From Prevotella sp. UBA6429 (GTDB taxonomy: Bacteria > Bacteroidota > Bacteroidia > Bacteroidales > Bacteroidaceae), in assembly GCA_002437285.1 (NCBI GenBank), contig DJOV01000104.1, positions 1 through 26,755 on the forward strand: 26,755 nt of DNA, in the 5' to 3' direction. This document shows positions 1 through 7,561 of this stretch, one piece after another. How positions within the stretch are numbered: position 1 is the first letter of the stretch; each line of letters starts with the position of its first letter. Under the pieces are notes generated by a model, which worked only from the letters and a program-made list of their open reading frames with translations, ran no database searches and was not told the DNA's origin. The position numbers were made by a program, and so were the translations under genes.

Positions 1-53
1 AATAGCTCAAAAATATGAGGCTCAAATCATACCAATTTATTTTTTCACCGTCA

Positions 54-1643
54 CTAAGCTTCCTTGTCGTAAGCGTGTTTCGGGTAGTCGACGGTGTAGT
101 GCAGTCCGCGGCTCTCCTTGCGCTCAATGGCCATGCGGGTGATGAGATAGCCCGTATTGATCATGTTGCGCAGTTCACAGAGATCGCGCGAGATCTTCAC
201 ACGCTTGAAGAGGGCTTCCGTCTCCTCGTAGAGCAGGTCAAGACGGTCCCAGGCACGCTTCAGGCGCAGGTCTGAGCGCACGATGCCCACGTAGTTGCTC
301 ATGATCTCGCCCACCTCCTTATTGGCCTGGGTGATGAGCACGTGTTCCTCATTGGTGAGCGTTCCCTCGTCGTTCCAGTCGGGCACCTTGTCGTTGAAGT
401 CATACTCATCGACATGCTCCAGCGAATGCTTGGCCGCCGTGTCGGCATAGACCACAGCCTCGATGAGGGAGTTGCTGGCCAGACGGTTGCCTCCGTGCAG
501 GCCGGTGCACGAGCACTCGCCCAGGGCATAGAGACGCTCGATGCTCGAGCAGCCGTTGAGGTCGACCTTGATGCCTCCGCACATGTAGTGGGCGGCAGGA
601 CGGACAGGAATCATCTCCTTGGTGATGTCGATGCCGATGGACAGGCACTTCTTGTAGATATTGGGGAAGTGGTGCTTGGTCTGCTCGGGATCCTTGTGGG
701 TGACGTCGAGATAGACATGGTCCACACCGTTCTTCTTCATCTCACTGTCGATGGCACGTGCCACGATGTCACGCGGCGCAAGCGATCCGCGCTCGTCATA
801 CTGCTTCATGAAGGGCGTGCCGTCGGCCAACTTCAGGATGCCCCCATAGCCGCGCATGGCCTCGGTGATGAGATAGGCGGGATGCGTCTCGCCAGGATGG
901 TAGAGCGATGTGGGATGGAACTGCACGAACTCCATGTCCTTCACCGTGCCCTTGGCGCGATAGACCATGGCCTCGCCGTCGCCCGTGGCCACCACAGGAT
1001 TGGTGGTCGTCTGGTATACGGCACCGCAACCACCCGTACACATCACTGTGACTTTGCTCAAATAGGTATCGACCTTGTTATCCGAGTTGAGCACATAGGC
1101 ACCATAACAATAGATGTAGGGCGTGCGGCGCGTGACGCGCGCACCGAGATGATGCTGGGTGATGATTTCCACGGCAAAGTGGTTCTCCTTGATGTCGATA
1201 TCGGGATTGGCCCTCACGGCTGCCATCAGCGCACGCTGTATCTCCGCACCCGTGTCGTCGGCGTGGTGCAAGATGCGAAACTCCGAGTGGCCACCCTCAC
1301 GGTGGAGGTCATACTGGCCGTTGGCCTGCTTGTCAAACTGGGTACCCCACTCCACCAACTGGCGAATCTGCTCGGGAGCCTTGGTCACCACCTGGCGCAC
1401 TGCAGCGGGATCGCTGATGAAGTCGCCTGCCACCATGGTGTCGTGGATGTGTTTCTCAAAATCGTCTTTCTCCAGGTTGGTCACCGACGCCACACCGCCT
1501 TGAGCAAACCGCGTGTTAGCCTCGTCGAGTGTCGTCTTGCAGATGATGCAAACCTTTCCTTTTTTTGCTTTGGCCACCTTCAAGGCGTAGCTCATGCCCG
1601 CTATGCCTGCGCCAATAATCAGAAAGTCGTACTTGTAAGTCAT
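54..1643 (-). CDS. nadB: L-aspartate oxidase (NadB)
   Basis: FAD enzyme that oxidises L-aspartate to iminoaspartate, the first step of de novo NAD synthesis; NadA then makes quinolinate. The 529-residue length is usual for the family. The N-terminal dinucleotide-binding motif GAGIAG is at residues 11-16. Family signatures follow in order: HHADDTGAEIQRAL, EFVQFHPTSLYHPGE, and near the C-terminal third RPAAHYMCGGIKVDLNG and GLHGGNRLASNSLIEA. The frame stays open 16 codons further upstream, but I chose the ATG at 1641-1643 because it starts the beta strand just before the FAD motif and lies downstream of a -7 promoter element at 1665-1672. nadA and nadC are not in the window. It is divergent from the gene at 1737. 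The fumarate reductase/succinate dehydrogenase flavoprotein family is related, but the C-terminal motifs favour NadB. Cytosolic. Confidence 0.96.
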   Translation of the reverse strand: MTYKYDFLIIGAGIAGMSYALKVAKAKKGKVCIICKTTLDEANTRFAQGGVASVTNLEKDDFEKHIHDTMVAGDFISDPAAVRQVVTKAPEQIRQLVEWGTQFDKQANGQYDLHREGGHSEFRILHHADDTGAEIQRALMAAVRANPDIDIKENHFAVEIITQHHLGARVTRRTPYIYCYGAYVLNSDNKVDTYLSKVTVMCTGGCGAVYQTTTNPVVATGDGEAMVYRAKGTVKDMEFVQFHPTSLYHPGETHPAYLITEAMRGYGGILKLADGTPFMKQYDERGSLAPRDIVARAIDSEMKKNGVDHVYLDVTHKDPEQTKHHFPNIYKKCLSIGIDITKEMIPVRPAAHYMCGGIKVDLNGCSSIERLYALGECSCTGLHGGNRLASNSLIEAVVYADTAAKHSLEHVDEYDFNDKVPDWNDEGTLTNEEHVLITQANKEVGEIMSNYVGIVRSDLRLKRAWDRLDLLYEETEALFKRVKISRDLCELRNMINTGYLITRMAIERKESRGLHYTVDYPKHAYDKEA

Positions 1644-1664
1644 AATGAATGTGTTATGTCTGTG

Positions 1665-1672
1665 CAAAATTA
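1665..1672 (-). promoter_or_regulatory. -7 promoter element of nadB
   Basis: TAATTTTG on the minus strand fits the Bacteroidota sigma-ABfr -7 consensus TAnnTTTG and lies 21 nt before the nadB ATG. No clear -33 TTTG is seen at the usual spacing. The element sits in one arm of a 17-bp inverted repeat shared with the divergent promoter at 1717-1724. Confidence 0.6.
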
Positions 1673-1716
1673 CTAAAAATATACAACACACCTTCCTCTA
1701 ACTCTACGTTTTTTAG

Positions 1717-1724
1717 TAATTTTG
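1717..1724 (+). promoter_or_regulatory. -7 promoter element of the PH-like membrane protein/dacB unit
   Basis: TAATTTTG matches the Bacteroidota -7 consensus TAnnTTTG and ends 12 nt before the ATG at 1737. That predicts an mRNA leader of only a few bases. No convincing -33 TTTG is present. Confidence 0.6.
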
Positions 1725-1736
1725 CACCTTGAAATT

Positions 1737-2141
1737 ATGGACAGGACATTTCAACATCGCTTTTCGTTGGGTGCCATCTGCGGAATCATTCTTTTCGCAG
1801 GGGTGTCCTTTTGGCTGTTTTGGGAAGAATGGGCCGTAGCAGGGGTGCTCATGACCTTGGTCTGTGTGGTGCTCATCGAGCGCGTGCTGCACTCCGAGTA
1901 TGTGTTTCGCGATGACCAGCTCATCATCTGCCACGGACGCTTCGCACGCAAGAAGGCGATCTGCCTGACCGACATCGTGGGCTACAAGCCCATGACCGCC
2001 ACCTTCGGCCTCTCGCGCTTTTTGATCCTCGGGCTTCGCGGCGATCGGTTTGTCCTGGTGCAACCCGCCAACGAGACCTCATTCTTGAAGTGCCTGGCTG
2101 AGCGGAAAAACAAGATTAAGAGAAAGGATGAAGACAATTAG
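1737..2141 (+). CDS. Small membrane protein with a bacterial PH-like domain
   Basis: The 134-residue protein has two N-terminal hydrophobic segments (about residues 9-28 and 32-48). A compact C-terminal region (about 50-120) with alternating short strands resembles the bacterial PH-like domains found in small membrane proteins. No catalytic motif is visible and the function is unknown. I chose the ATG at 1737 over an in-frame TTG at 1722, because the TTG lies within the -7 promoter element. The basic C-terminal tail (KNKIKRK) is coded where the gene overlaps the start of dacB by 14 nt, so the two are probably co-transcribed and translationally coupled. The gene at 26252-26659 has the same architecture and may be a distant paralogue. 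Confidence is high that this is a gene and moderate for the domain call. Confidence 0.75.
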   Translation: MDRTFQHRFSLGAICGIILFAGVSFWLFWEEWAVAGVLMTLVCVVLIERVLHSEYVFRDDQLIICHGRFARKKAICLTDIVGYKPMTATFGLSRFLILGLRGDRFVLVQPANETSFLKCLAERKNKIKRKDEDN

Positions 2142-3405
2142 GGCTTACTTATGGATCCTCCTGGTGTGGCTGGTTCTGCCCATGCAGGCGCAGACTGAAA
2201 TCACCGATGAGGAGGAGATGACCGAAGACAACGACACCATCGCCAGCGACACGCTGTGGAGCGACACGCTGAGCGTGAGGGGCGACACGCTGCCTTGGCC
2301 GAAGAATGTTCAGACGCAGATAGAGAATTTGCTCAAGAGCGACATGTTCAGCACCTCACAGGTCGGCTTGATGGTCTATGACCTCGATGCCGACTCCACC
2401 ATCTTCCGCCACAACGAGCGCCAGCTCATGCGCCCGGCTTCCACCATGAAGGTCATCACGGCCATCACAGCACTGAACCGACTGGGCGGCAGCTACCAGT
2501 TCAAGACCGACCTCTGCTACACGGGGCGTGTGGACAGCTGCACGCTTCGGGGCGACATCTACTGCGTGGGCGGCTTCGACCCGCGCTTCAACAACGATGA
2601 TCTCCGAGCCTTCGTGGAGGGCATCCGCAAGATGGGTATCGACACCATACGCGGCAGCATCTACGCCGACAAGTCGATGAAGGACAAGGACCCCTATGGC
2701 GAGGGCTGGTGCTGGGACGATGACAACCCGACGCTCTCTCCACTGTTGCTCTCGCGCAAGGACCAGCTGCTGCCCAAGTTCTACTCTGACCTGCGCGAGG
2801 CGGGCATCTACCTGACCGGGTCGCTGGGCGAGAAGCGCAAACCAGAGGAGTCAAACTGCATCGTGAGACGATTCCACACCATTGACCAGGTGCTCATGCG
2901 CATGCTCAAGGAGAGCGACAACCTCTATGCCGAGTCGATGTTCTACCAGATCGCCGCGTCAACAGGCAACCATCCCGCAACGGCCAAGAGTGCCCGCGCC
3001 CTCATCAAACAGCTGGTCAACAAGATTGGGCTCGATGGCTCACGCTACCAGTTTGCCGACGGTTCAGGCCTCTCACTCTACAACTATGTGAGCGCGGAAC
3101 TGGAGGTGAAGCTGTTGCGCTACGCCTACCATGACCAGAACATCTACAACCACCTCTTGCCGGCCCTGCCCATCGCCGGCACCGACGGCACCCTGCGCAA
3201 GCGCATGACAGGTGCTTTCACACGAGGCAACGTACACGCCAAGACGGGCACCGTGACGGGCATCAGTAGCCTCTGCGGATACCTCACGGCCGCCAACGGC
3301 CATCACCTGTGCTTCTCCATCATCAACCAAGGCGTGATGCACAGCAAGAACGGACGACGCTTCCAGGACAAGGTGTGCACCATCCTGGCCTCGCCCTCAC
3401 TCTGA
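2128..3405 (+). CDS. dacB: D-alanyl-D-alanine carboxypeptidase/endopeptidase, PBP4 (DacB) family
   Basis: Periplasmic serine peptidase of class C penicillin-binding proteins (peptidase S13), which trims D-Ala or cleaves peptide cross-links in peptidoglycan. All three active-site motifs are present: SxxK as STMK (residues 105-108), SxN as SDN (263-265) and KTG (372-374). An N-terminal signal peptide ends near residue 21 (MQA/QT). After it comes an acidic, Thr/Asp-rich linker (about 23-55) before the catalytic domain. At 425 residues it is a compact member of the family. The ATG lies within the last 14 nt of the upstream PH-like gene and is preceded by the SD-like AAAGG, one of the few in this window. 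The 3' end overlaps the convergent comEC by 9 nt. Confidence 0.93.
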   Translation: MKTIRAYLWILLVWLVLPMQAQTEITDEEEMTEDNDTIASDTLWSDTLSVRGDTLPWPKNVQTQIENLLKSDMFSTSQVGLMVYDLDADSTIFRHNERQLMRPASTMKVITAITALNRLGGSYQFKTDLCYTGRVDSCTLRGDIYCVGGFDPRFNNDDLRAFVEGIRKMGIDTIRGSIYADKSMKDKDPYGEGWCWDDDNPTLSPLLLSRKDQLLPKFYSDLREAGIYLTGSLGEKRKPEESNCIVRRFHTIDQVLMRMLKESDNLYAESMFYQIAASTGNHPATAKSARALIKQLVNKIGLDGSRYQFADGSGLSLYNYVSAELEVKLLRYAYHDQNIYNHLLPALPIAGTDGTLRKRMTGAFTRGNVHAKTGTVTGISSLCGYLTAANGHHLCFSIINQGVMHSKNGRRFQDKVCTILASPSL

Positions 3406-5058
3406 TCGCACATCATCTTCCACCAGTCCCGCATCGTCAATGACTCTGTCATAGCCATTCGATGCGGGATTGTTGTTTCCGGTTGTCGCACGATTGAAGG
3501 CATCGAGCTCATCGAGGCTACGCAGATGACCGGCACACACCACTACGACCGTCAGCGACAGCAACATGACATAGAGCAACACCACCTGCACCAGGGAAAG
3601 GCGGATGCCCTCCACACTGGCGCCCGGCCACGAGGCCACGAGGGCCAAAGCCTCGTTGAGCCAACGGACCACCCACAACAAGGCCAACGCCACGCCTTGA
3701 GAGACGGCCGCAAAGGGAGTGGTCACAAAGAGCGCAATGGCACCATAAAGGATGAGTGCTGCCGCTGGGACAACCAGGATATTGGTGAGCAGGAAATAGC
3801 ATGAGAAGCGCCCAAAGTAATAGGCCACCAGGGGCGCAGTGGTGACTTGTGCAGCCAACGACACCGTAACCATGCCCCAAACCCAGCGGAAGGGTTTGGG
3901 CGCAGGGCGCCACAGGCGGAACAGGCGGGGCTGATAGACCACGATGCCCAACACAGCCAAGAACGACAACTGGAAGCTCACATCCCACAATGAGAGCGGA
4001 CTGGCAACGAGCATGACCAGGGCGGCAAAGGCAAGCGCGTTGACCGACGCGTGCTCACGGTGCAGCAACACGCAACAGGAGTAGACCGTCAGCATGGTGG
4101 CCGACCGTACCACGCTGGCCGGCAGCCCCACCAACAACGCATAGATCCACACGGCACACAGGACCAGTGCCTGAGCGACCCATGAACGTCGCTTGCGCCC
4201 GCCAAGGAGAAAGGTCAGGATGGCATAGACAATGCCCAGGTGAAGACCCGACAAAGCCAGCACGTGGCTGGCGCCACTGATGGAATAAGCGTCCCTGGTG
4301 GCTTGGCTCAAGGCACTCTTGTCGCCCAGAGTCATGGCGGCAATGACGGCATATTGCTGCTCATCGGAGCCGAGGGCGCGATAATGCTGGAGCAGGCGTT
4401 GGCGAAATGCCAACATACGCAACCGGACGCGCTGCAGGGTGGAGAGCGCTGAAAGGGCAGGCGGGGCGGCCTCCCAGTCGCGGTAATAGATGAACGTCTG
4501 GGCCTGGTAGCCGTGCACCTGCGCCCACCGCACATAATCGAAGTGAGTGGAACGCTCCTTGCTGCGGATGGGAACGAGCAGTGAATAGGCGCGAAGGCCA
4601 TTGCCCACATGCAGTTGGCGCCAGCGGCCTGACAGGGTGTCGCACAAAAGGGAAGCCCGCACACTGACAGGACGGGGCAAGGGACGGGCGGCCACATGGG
4701 TGACAAGCAGGTCCATGCGAACGGTCTTGCCCCTGACTTGCGGCTCCGACGCCACCACGGCTCCATAGTCGACGGGAGCCGCCGACAACGTCACACGAAG
4801 CCGGCGGTGGCACAGCCCTACCAGGGTGGCACCCAGAAGACATGTGGTGAGTAGCAGGAACAGGCTTTGCACCCACGTCCGATGCCTATCACACAACTTG
4901 GAGGCGACCATCGACAAGACCAACGCGCACATCGCGAAGGCCAACCAGCAGGCCACAGGGACACGCTCGCCGAGACCGTCGGCTGTCACGATGCCGGCGA
5001 TCAGCGCCATGACCAAGCGCAGGAAAGGATAGAACTGGAGGCGAATGTGCAACTTCAT
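3397..5058 (-). CDS. comEC: ComEC/Rec2-family competence membrane protein, short form
   Basis: Polytopic inner-membrane protein related to the DNA-uptake channel ComEC. Hydrophobic segments fill the first about 85 residues, followed by a soluble DUF4131-like region (about 95-200). The competence domain runs from about 235 to 510 and carries the diagnostic HVLALSGLHLG at 265-275. After the last membrane segment the protein ends in a short polar tail. The C-terminal metallo-beta-lactamase-like domain seen in longer homologues such as Bacillus ComEC is absent; the length here is 553. The ATG at 5058 lies 4 nt after a minus-strand TATTTTTG, suggesting a leaderless transcript. Its last codons overlap the end of convergent dacB. 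No other competence gene is in the window, so natural transformation cannot be claimed. Confidence 0.92.
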   Translation of the reverse strand: MKLHIRLQFYPFLRLVMALIAGIVTADGLGERVPVACWLAFAMCALVLSMVASKLCDRHRTWVQSLFLLLTTCLLGATLVGLCHRRLRVTLSAAPVDYGAVVASEPQVRGKTVRMDLLVTHVAARPLPRPVSVRASLLCDTLSGRWRQLHVGNGLRAYSLLVPIRSKERSTHFDYVRWAQVHGYQAQTFIYYRDWEAAPPALSALSTLQRVRLRMLAFRQRLLQHYRALGSDEQQYAVIAAMTLGDKSALSQATRDAYSISGASHVLALSGLHLGIVYAILTFLLGGRKRRSWVAQALVLCAVWIYALLVGLPASVVRSATMLTVYSCCVLLHREHASVNALAFAALVMLVASPLSLWDVSFQLSFLAVLGIVVYQPRLFRLWRPAPKPFRWVWGMVTVSLAAQVTTAPLVAYYFGRFSCYFLLTNILVVPAAALILYGAIALFVTTPFAAVSQGVALALLWVVRWLNEALALVASWPGASVEGIRLSLVQVVLLYVMLLSLTVVVVCAGHLRSLDELDAFNRATTGNNNPASNGYDRVIDDAGLVEDDVRSE

Positions 5059-5062
5059 GTTG

Positions 5063-5070
5063 CAAAAATA
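5063..5070 (-). promoter_or_regulatory. -7 promoter element of comEC, leaderless arrangement
   Basis: TATTTTTG on the minus strand ends 4 nt before the comEC ATG (TATTTTTG-CAAC-ATG). Bacteroidota transcripts usually begin several bases after this box, so the mRNA would start at or next to the start codon. No -33 TTTG is obvious. Confidence 0.6.
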
Positions 5071-5115
5071 GAAAATAATTCCTTTTATCTACCCCGTTTA
5101 TAGAAATAAAAATCG

Positions 5116-5123
5116 TATTTTTG
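5116..5123 (+). promoter_or_regulatory. -7 promoter element of the Pif1-like helicase gene, leaderless arrangement
   Basis: TATTTTTG ends 4 nt before the ATG at 5128 (TATTTTTG-CGTC-ATG). The arrangement mirrors the divergent comEC promoter; GCAAAAATA at 5062-5070 and TATTTTTGC at 5116-5124 form a perfect 9-bp inverted repeat. Confidence 0.6.
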
Positions 5124-5127
5124 CGTC

Positions 5128-7374
5128 ATGCAACAGAACAACGAACTGCGATTGGCTTGGGACTTCGTGGAGCACACCGGGACCAGCATCTTCCTGACAG
5201 GCAAGGCCGGAACAGGAAAGACCACCTTTCTCAAGGCTGTGAAGGAGCACTCCTCCAAACGCATGATAGTGGTGGCACCGACGGGTGTGGCCGCTGTCAA
5301 TGCCAACGGGGTGACCATACACTCGTTCTTCCAGCTGCCCCTCACACCCTATGTGCCAGGCACGACCATCCGCGACCGCTATGACTTCCGCAAGGAGAAA
5401 CGACGCATCATCCGCACACTCGACATGCTGGTCATCGACGAGATATCCATGGTGCGCAGCGACTTGCTCGACGCCATCGACTTCGTGTTGCGCCGCTACC
5501 GCGACCACACCAAACCCTTCGGTGGCGTGCAACTGCTCATGATCGGCGACCTGCAACAGCTCACCCCGGTGGTAACGCCTAAGGACGAGCAGATTCTGGG
5601 TACTCACTACGACACGCCTTACTTCTTCGGTTCCAAAGCCTTGCAGCTGGTCAGCTATGTCACCATACAGCTGACGCATGTCTTCCGCCAACAGGACGAC
5701 ACGTTCATCTCGATACTCAACCACATCCGCGATGGCCACCCCACGACGGATGACATCGCCACGCTCAACACTCGCCACAAGCCCCTGTTCATCCCCAAGG
5801 CCGAGGATGGTTACATCCGCCTCACGACCCACAACCGACTGGCCGACAGCTACAACGAGAATGCACTGCTCAAATTGCCAGGCCAGCGCTTTTCCTTCGA
5901 CGCAGAGGTGAGCGGTGAGTTTCCAGAGAACAACTACCCCGTGGAGGCGCAACTGGTGCTGAAAGAGGGCGCACAGGTGATGTTCGTGAAGAATGATGCG
6001 TCGGGGAACCACCGCTACTACAACGGCCGCATCGGCCACGTGGTCAAGATCAGCGGCGACGGCATCGAGGTGAAATGCCCGGGCGATGACGCACCTATCA
6101 AGGTGGAGCGCGACGTGTGGGAAAACACCAAGTATGTCATCAATGACCAGACGAAGACCATCGACTCGGAGGTGCTCGGCACCTTCAAGCAATATCCGCT
6201 GCGACTGGCATGGGCCATCACCATCCACAAGAGCCAGGGGCTGACCTTTGAGCATGCCATCATCGACGCAGCACAGTCGTTTGCGCCCGGCCAGGTGTAT
6301 GTGGCCTTGAGCCGATGCAAGAGCCTGGAGGGCCTGGTGCTGGCGTCGGCCATCAGTCCGGCCAACATCATCAACGACCAGCGGGTCACCGACTACATCT
6401 CTCACCAGCAACAAGCCACGGAGCAAAGCGTGGAGGCCCTGCCCGACCTGAAGGAGGAATACTATCGCTACCAACTGCTCGACATGTTCAACTTCGCGGG
6501 CCTATGGGACGCCGAGCAATTGGTATACCGCACTATCGTGGAGTTCTTCCGCAGCTATCCCACACTCACCGCCGCTCACAAGACTGCGCTCGACGCACTC
6601 AAGACGCGTGTCATGGATGTGGCTTACAAATGGGCGGCCGTCATCCGCAGCCTGGAACCCAAAGCGCTGCACAAGGATGTCTTCCTGGAACGTGTGCAAC
6701 ATAGCGAAGATTACTTCCTCCGTGAGCTCAAAGCCATCATCCCCACTCTACTGGAACAAACAAAGACGGTGAAGAGCCAAAACAAAAAAGCACTGGAACT
6801 GATGGACGAGCGCTACAAGGAGTGGATGTTGCAATATTTTGCCAAGACCAAACTGCTGGAGGAAATGGCCGATGAGACCTTCACCGTGTCGGGATACATG
6901 CAGACCAAGCAGGAGGCCATGCTCGACGCCATGGACCTGGTGGCTCCAGGCAACACACGTCAACGACGCCAACGCAAGCGCAAGGCCGACGACTTCCCTG
7001 ACAGCCTGGACGGCGAGACGAAGCCCTCTAAGCCCAAAGCCGCCGACAAGCCCAAGCACCAGAAGGGACAGACCTATCAGGACACCTACGACCTCTACCG
7101 CAAAGGCATGAGCATACAAGACATAGCCACCGCTCGCGGACTGGCCGTGAGCACCATCACGGGCCACCTGCTCCGCTTCGTGAGGGAGGGCAAGATACGG
7201 ATTGAAGACCTCATTACACCCGCAAAGATCAAGGCAGTGCGCCACGCCATGGCACAGCTCGGCCCTGAGGCCACACGCACCGACATCAAGAACGCCTGCC
7301 GGGCGGACATCACGTGGGAAGACATCAACCTGGTACTGAGCTGCTCGCAGGCCTCGGAACGCAAACCGAAATAA
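5128..7374 (+). CDS. Pif1/RecD-like superfamily 1B DNA helicase with C-terminal helix-turn-helix
   Basis: ATP-dependent 5'-3' helicase of the Pif1/RecD2 type, expected to act on recombination intermediates, structured DNA or stalled forks. Walker A is GKAGTGKTT (residues 25-33). Walker B is DEISM (104-108), followed by motif III GDLQQLTPV. The C-terminal helicase core has ITIHKSQGLTFEHAIID and VYVALSRCKSLEGL. A charged linker (about 600-650) leads to a C-terminal helix-turn-helix like HTH_40 (about 655-745), with the SIQDIATARGLAVSTITGHL helix pair. That domain is known at the end of some Bacteroidota Pif1 and RecQ-like helicases. Length is 748. The start is supported by the adjacent -7 box and by the helicase domain starting close to it. 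It is divergent from comEC and its end faces a strong stem-loop at 7481-7533. Confidence 0.93.
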   Translation: MQQNNELRLAWDFVEHTGTSIFLTGKAGTGKTTFLKAVKEHSSKRMIVVAPTGVAAVNANGVTIHSFFQLPLTPYVPGTTIRDRYDFRKEKRRIIRTLDMLVIDEISMVRSDLLDAIDFVLRRYRDHTKPFGGVQLLMIGDLQQLTPVVTPKDEQILGTHYDTPYFFGSKALQLVSYVTIQLTHVFRQQDDTFISILNHIRDGHPTTDDIATLNTRHKPLFIPKAEDGYIRLTTHNRLADSYNENALLKLPGQRFSFDAEVSGEFPENNYPVEAQLVLKEGAQVMFVKNDASGNHRYYNGRIGHVVKISGDGIEVKCPGDDAPIKVERDVWENTKYVINDQTKTIDSEVLGTFKQYPLRLAWAITIHKSQGLTFEHAIIDAAQSFAPGQVYVALSRCKSLEGLVLASAISPANIINDQRVTDYISHQQQATEQSVEALPDLKEEYYRYQLLDMFNFAGLWDAEQLVYRTIVEFFRSYPTLTAAHKTALDALKTRVMDVAYKWAAVIRSLEPKALHKDVFLERVQHSEDYFLRELKAIIPTLLEQTKTVKSQNKKALELMDERYKEWMLQYFAKTKLLEEMADETFTVSGYMQTKQEAMLDAMDLVAPGNTRQRRQRKRKADDFPDSLDGETKPSKPKAADKPKHQKGQTYQDTYDLYRKGMSIQDIATARGLAVSTITGHLLRFVREGKIRIEDLITPAKIKAVRHAMAQLGPEATRTDIKNACRADITWEDINLVLSCSQASERKPK

Positions 7375-7480
7375 GACGCTCACGCGACAGGAAAAATCTT
7401 AGTCCGACATTGTACCAGGACGGACAACAAAGGGCTCATCGGATGAAATTCGTGACACGTGGACCTTCCTTTATCTAACG

Positions 7481-7533
7481 CAAGAAGGGCAAGCGCACCT
7501 CAGCCGAACACTGAGGCATGCTTGCCCTTCTTG
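7481..7533. terminator. Long stem-loop between convergent genes, probable bidirectional terminator
   Basis: A perfect 14-bp stem (CAAGAAGGGCAAGC at 7481-7494 with its complement at 7520-7533) encloses a second 6-bp stem CCTCAG/CTGAGG around a 7-nt loop. It lies between the helicase stop (7374) and the phosphatase stop (7562). There is no good T-tract on either side, so classic intrinsic termination is not certain. The rest of 7375-7561 shows no gene. Confidence 0.65.
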
Positions 7534-7561
7534 TATTGACGATGACAGGACCACCTGCCGA

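Larger units (their letters stand above)
1663..1726. repeat. Perfect 17-bp inverted repeat covering both divergent promoters
   Basis: TGCAAAATTACTAAAAA at 1663-1679 is the exact reverse complement of TTTTTAGTAATTTTGCA at 1710-1726, with a 30-nt spacer between them. Each arm contains the TAATTTTG -7 element of one of the two divergent genes. The match extends beyond the 8-base promoter motif on both sides, so it may also be a protein-binding site. Confidence 0.8.

Noticed and set aside
342..1676. Long plus-strand open frame opposite nadB (444 codons)
   Set aside because: It is a high-GC antisense shadow of nadB; the translation is low-complexity His/Val/Leu-rich and has no recognisable domain.
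5098..6474. 458-codon minus-strand frame opposite the Pif1-like helicase
   Set aside because: The helicase motifs on the plus strand are complete; the antisense frame is compositionally biased.
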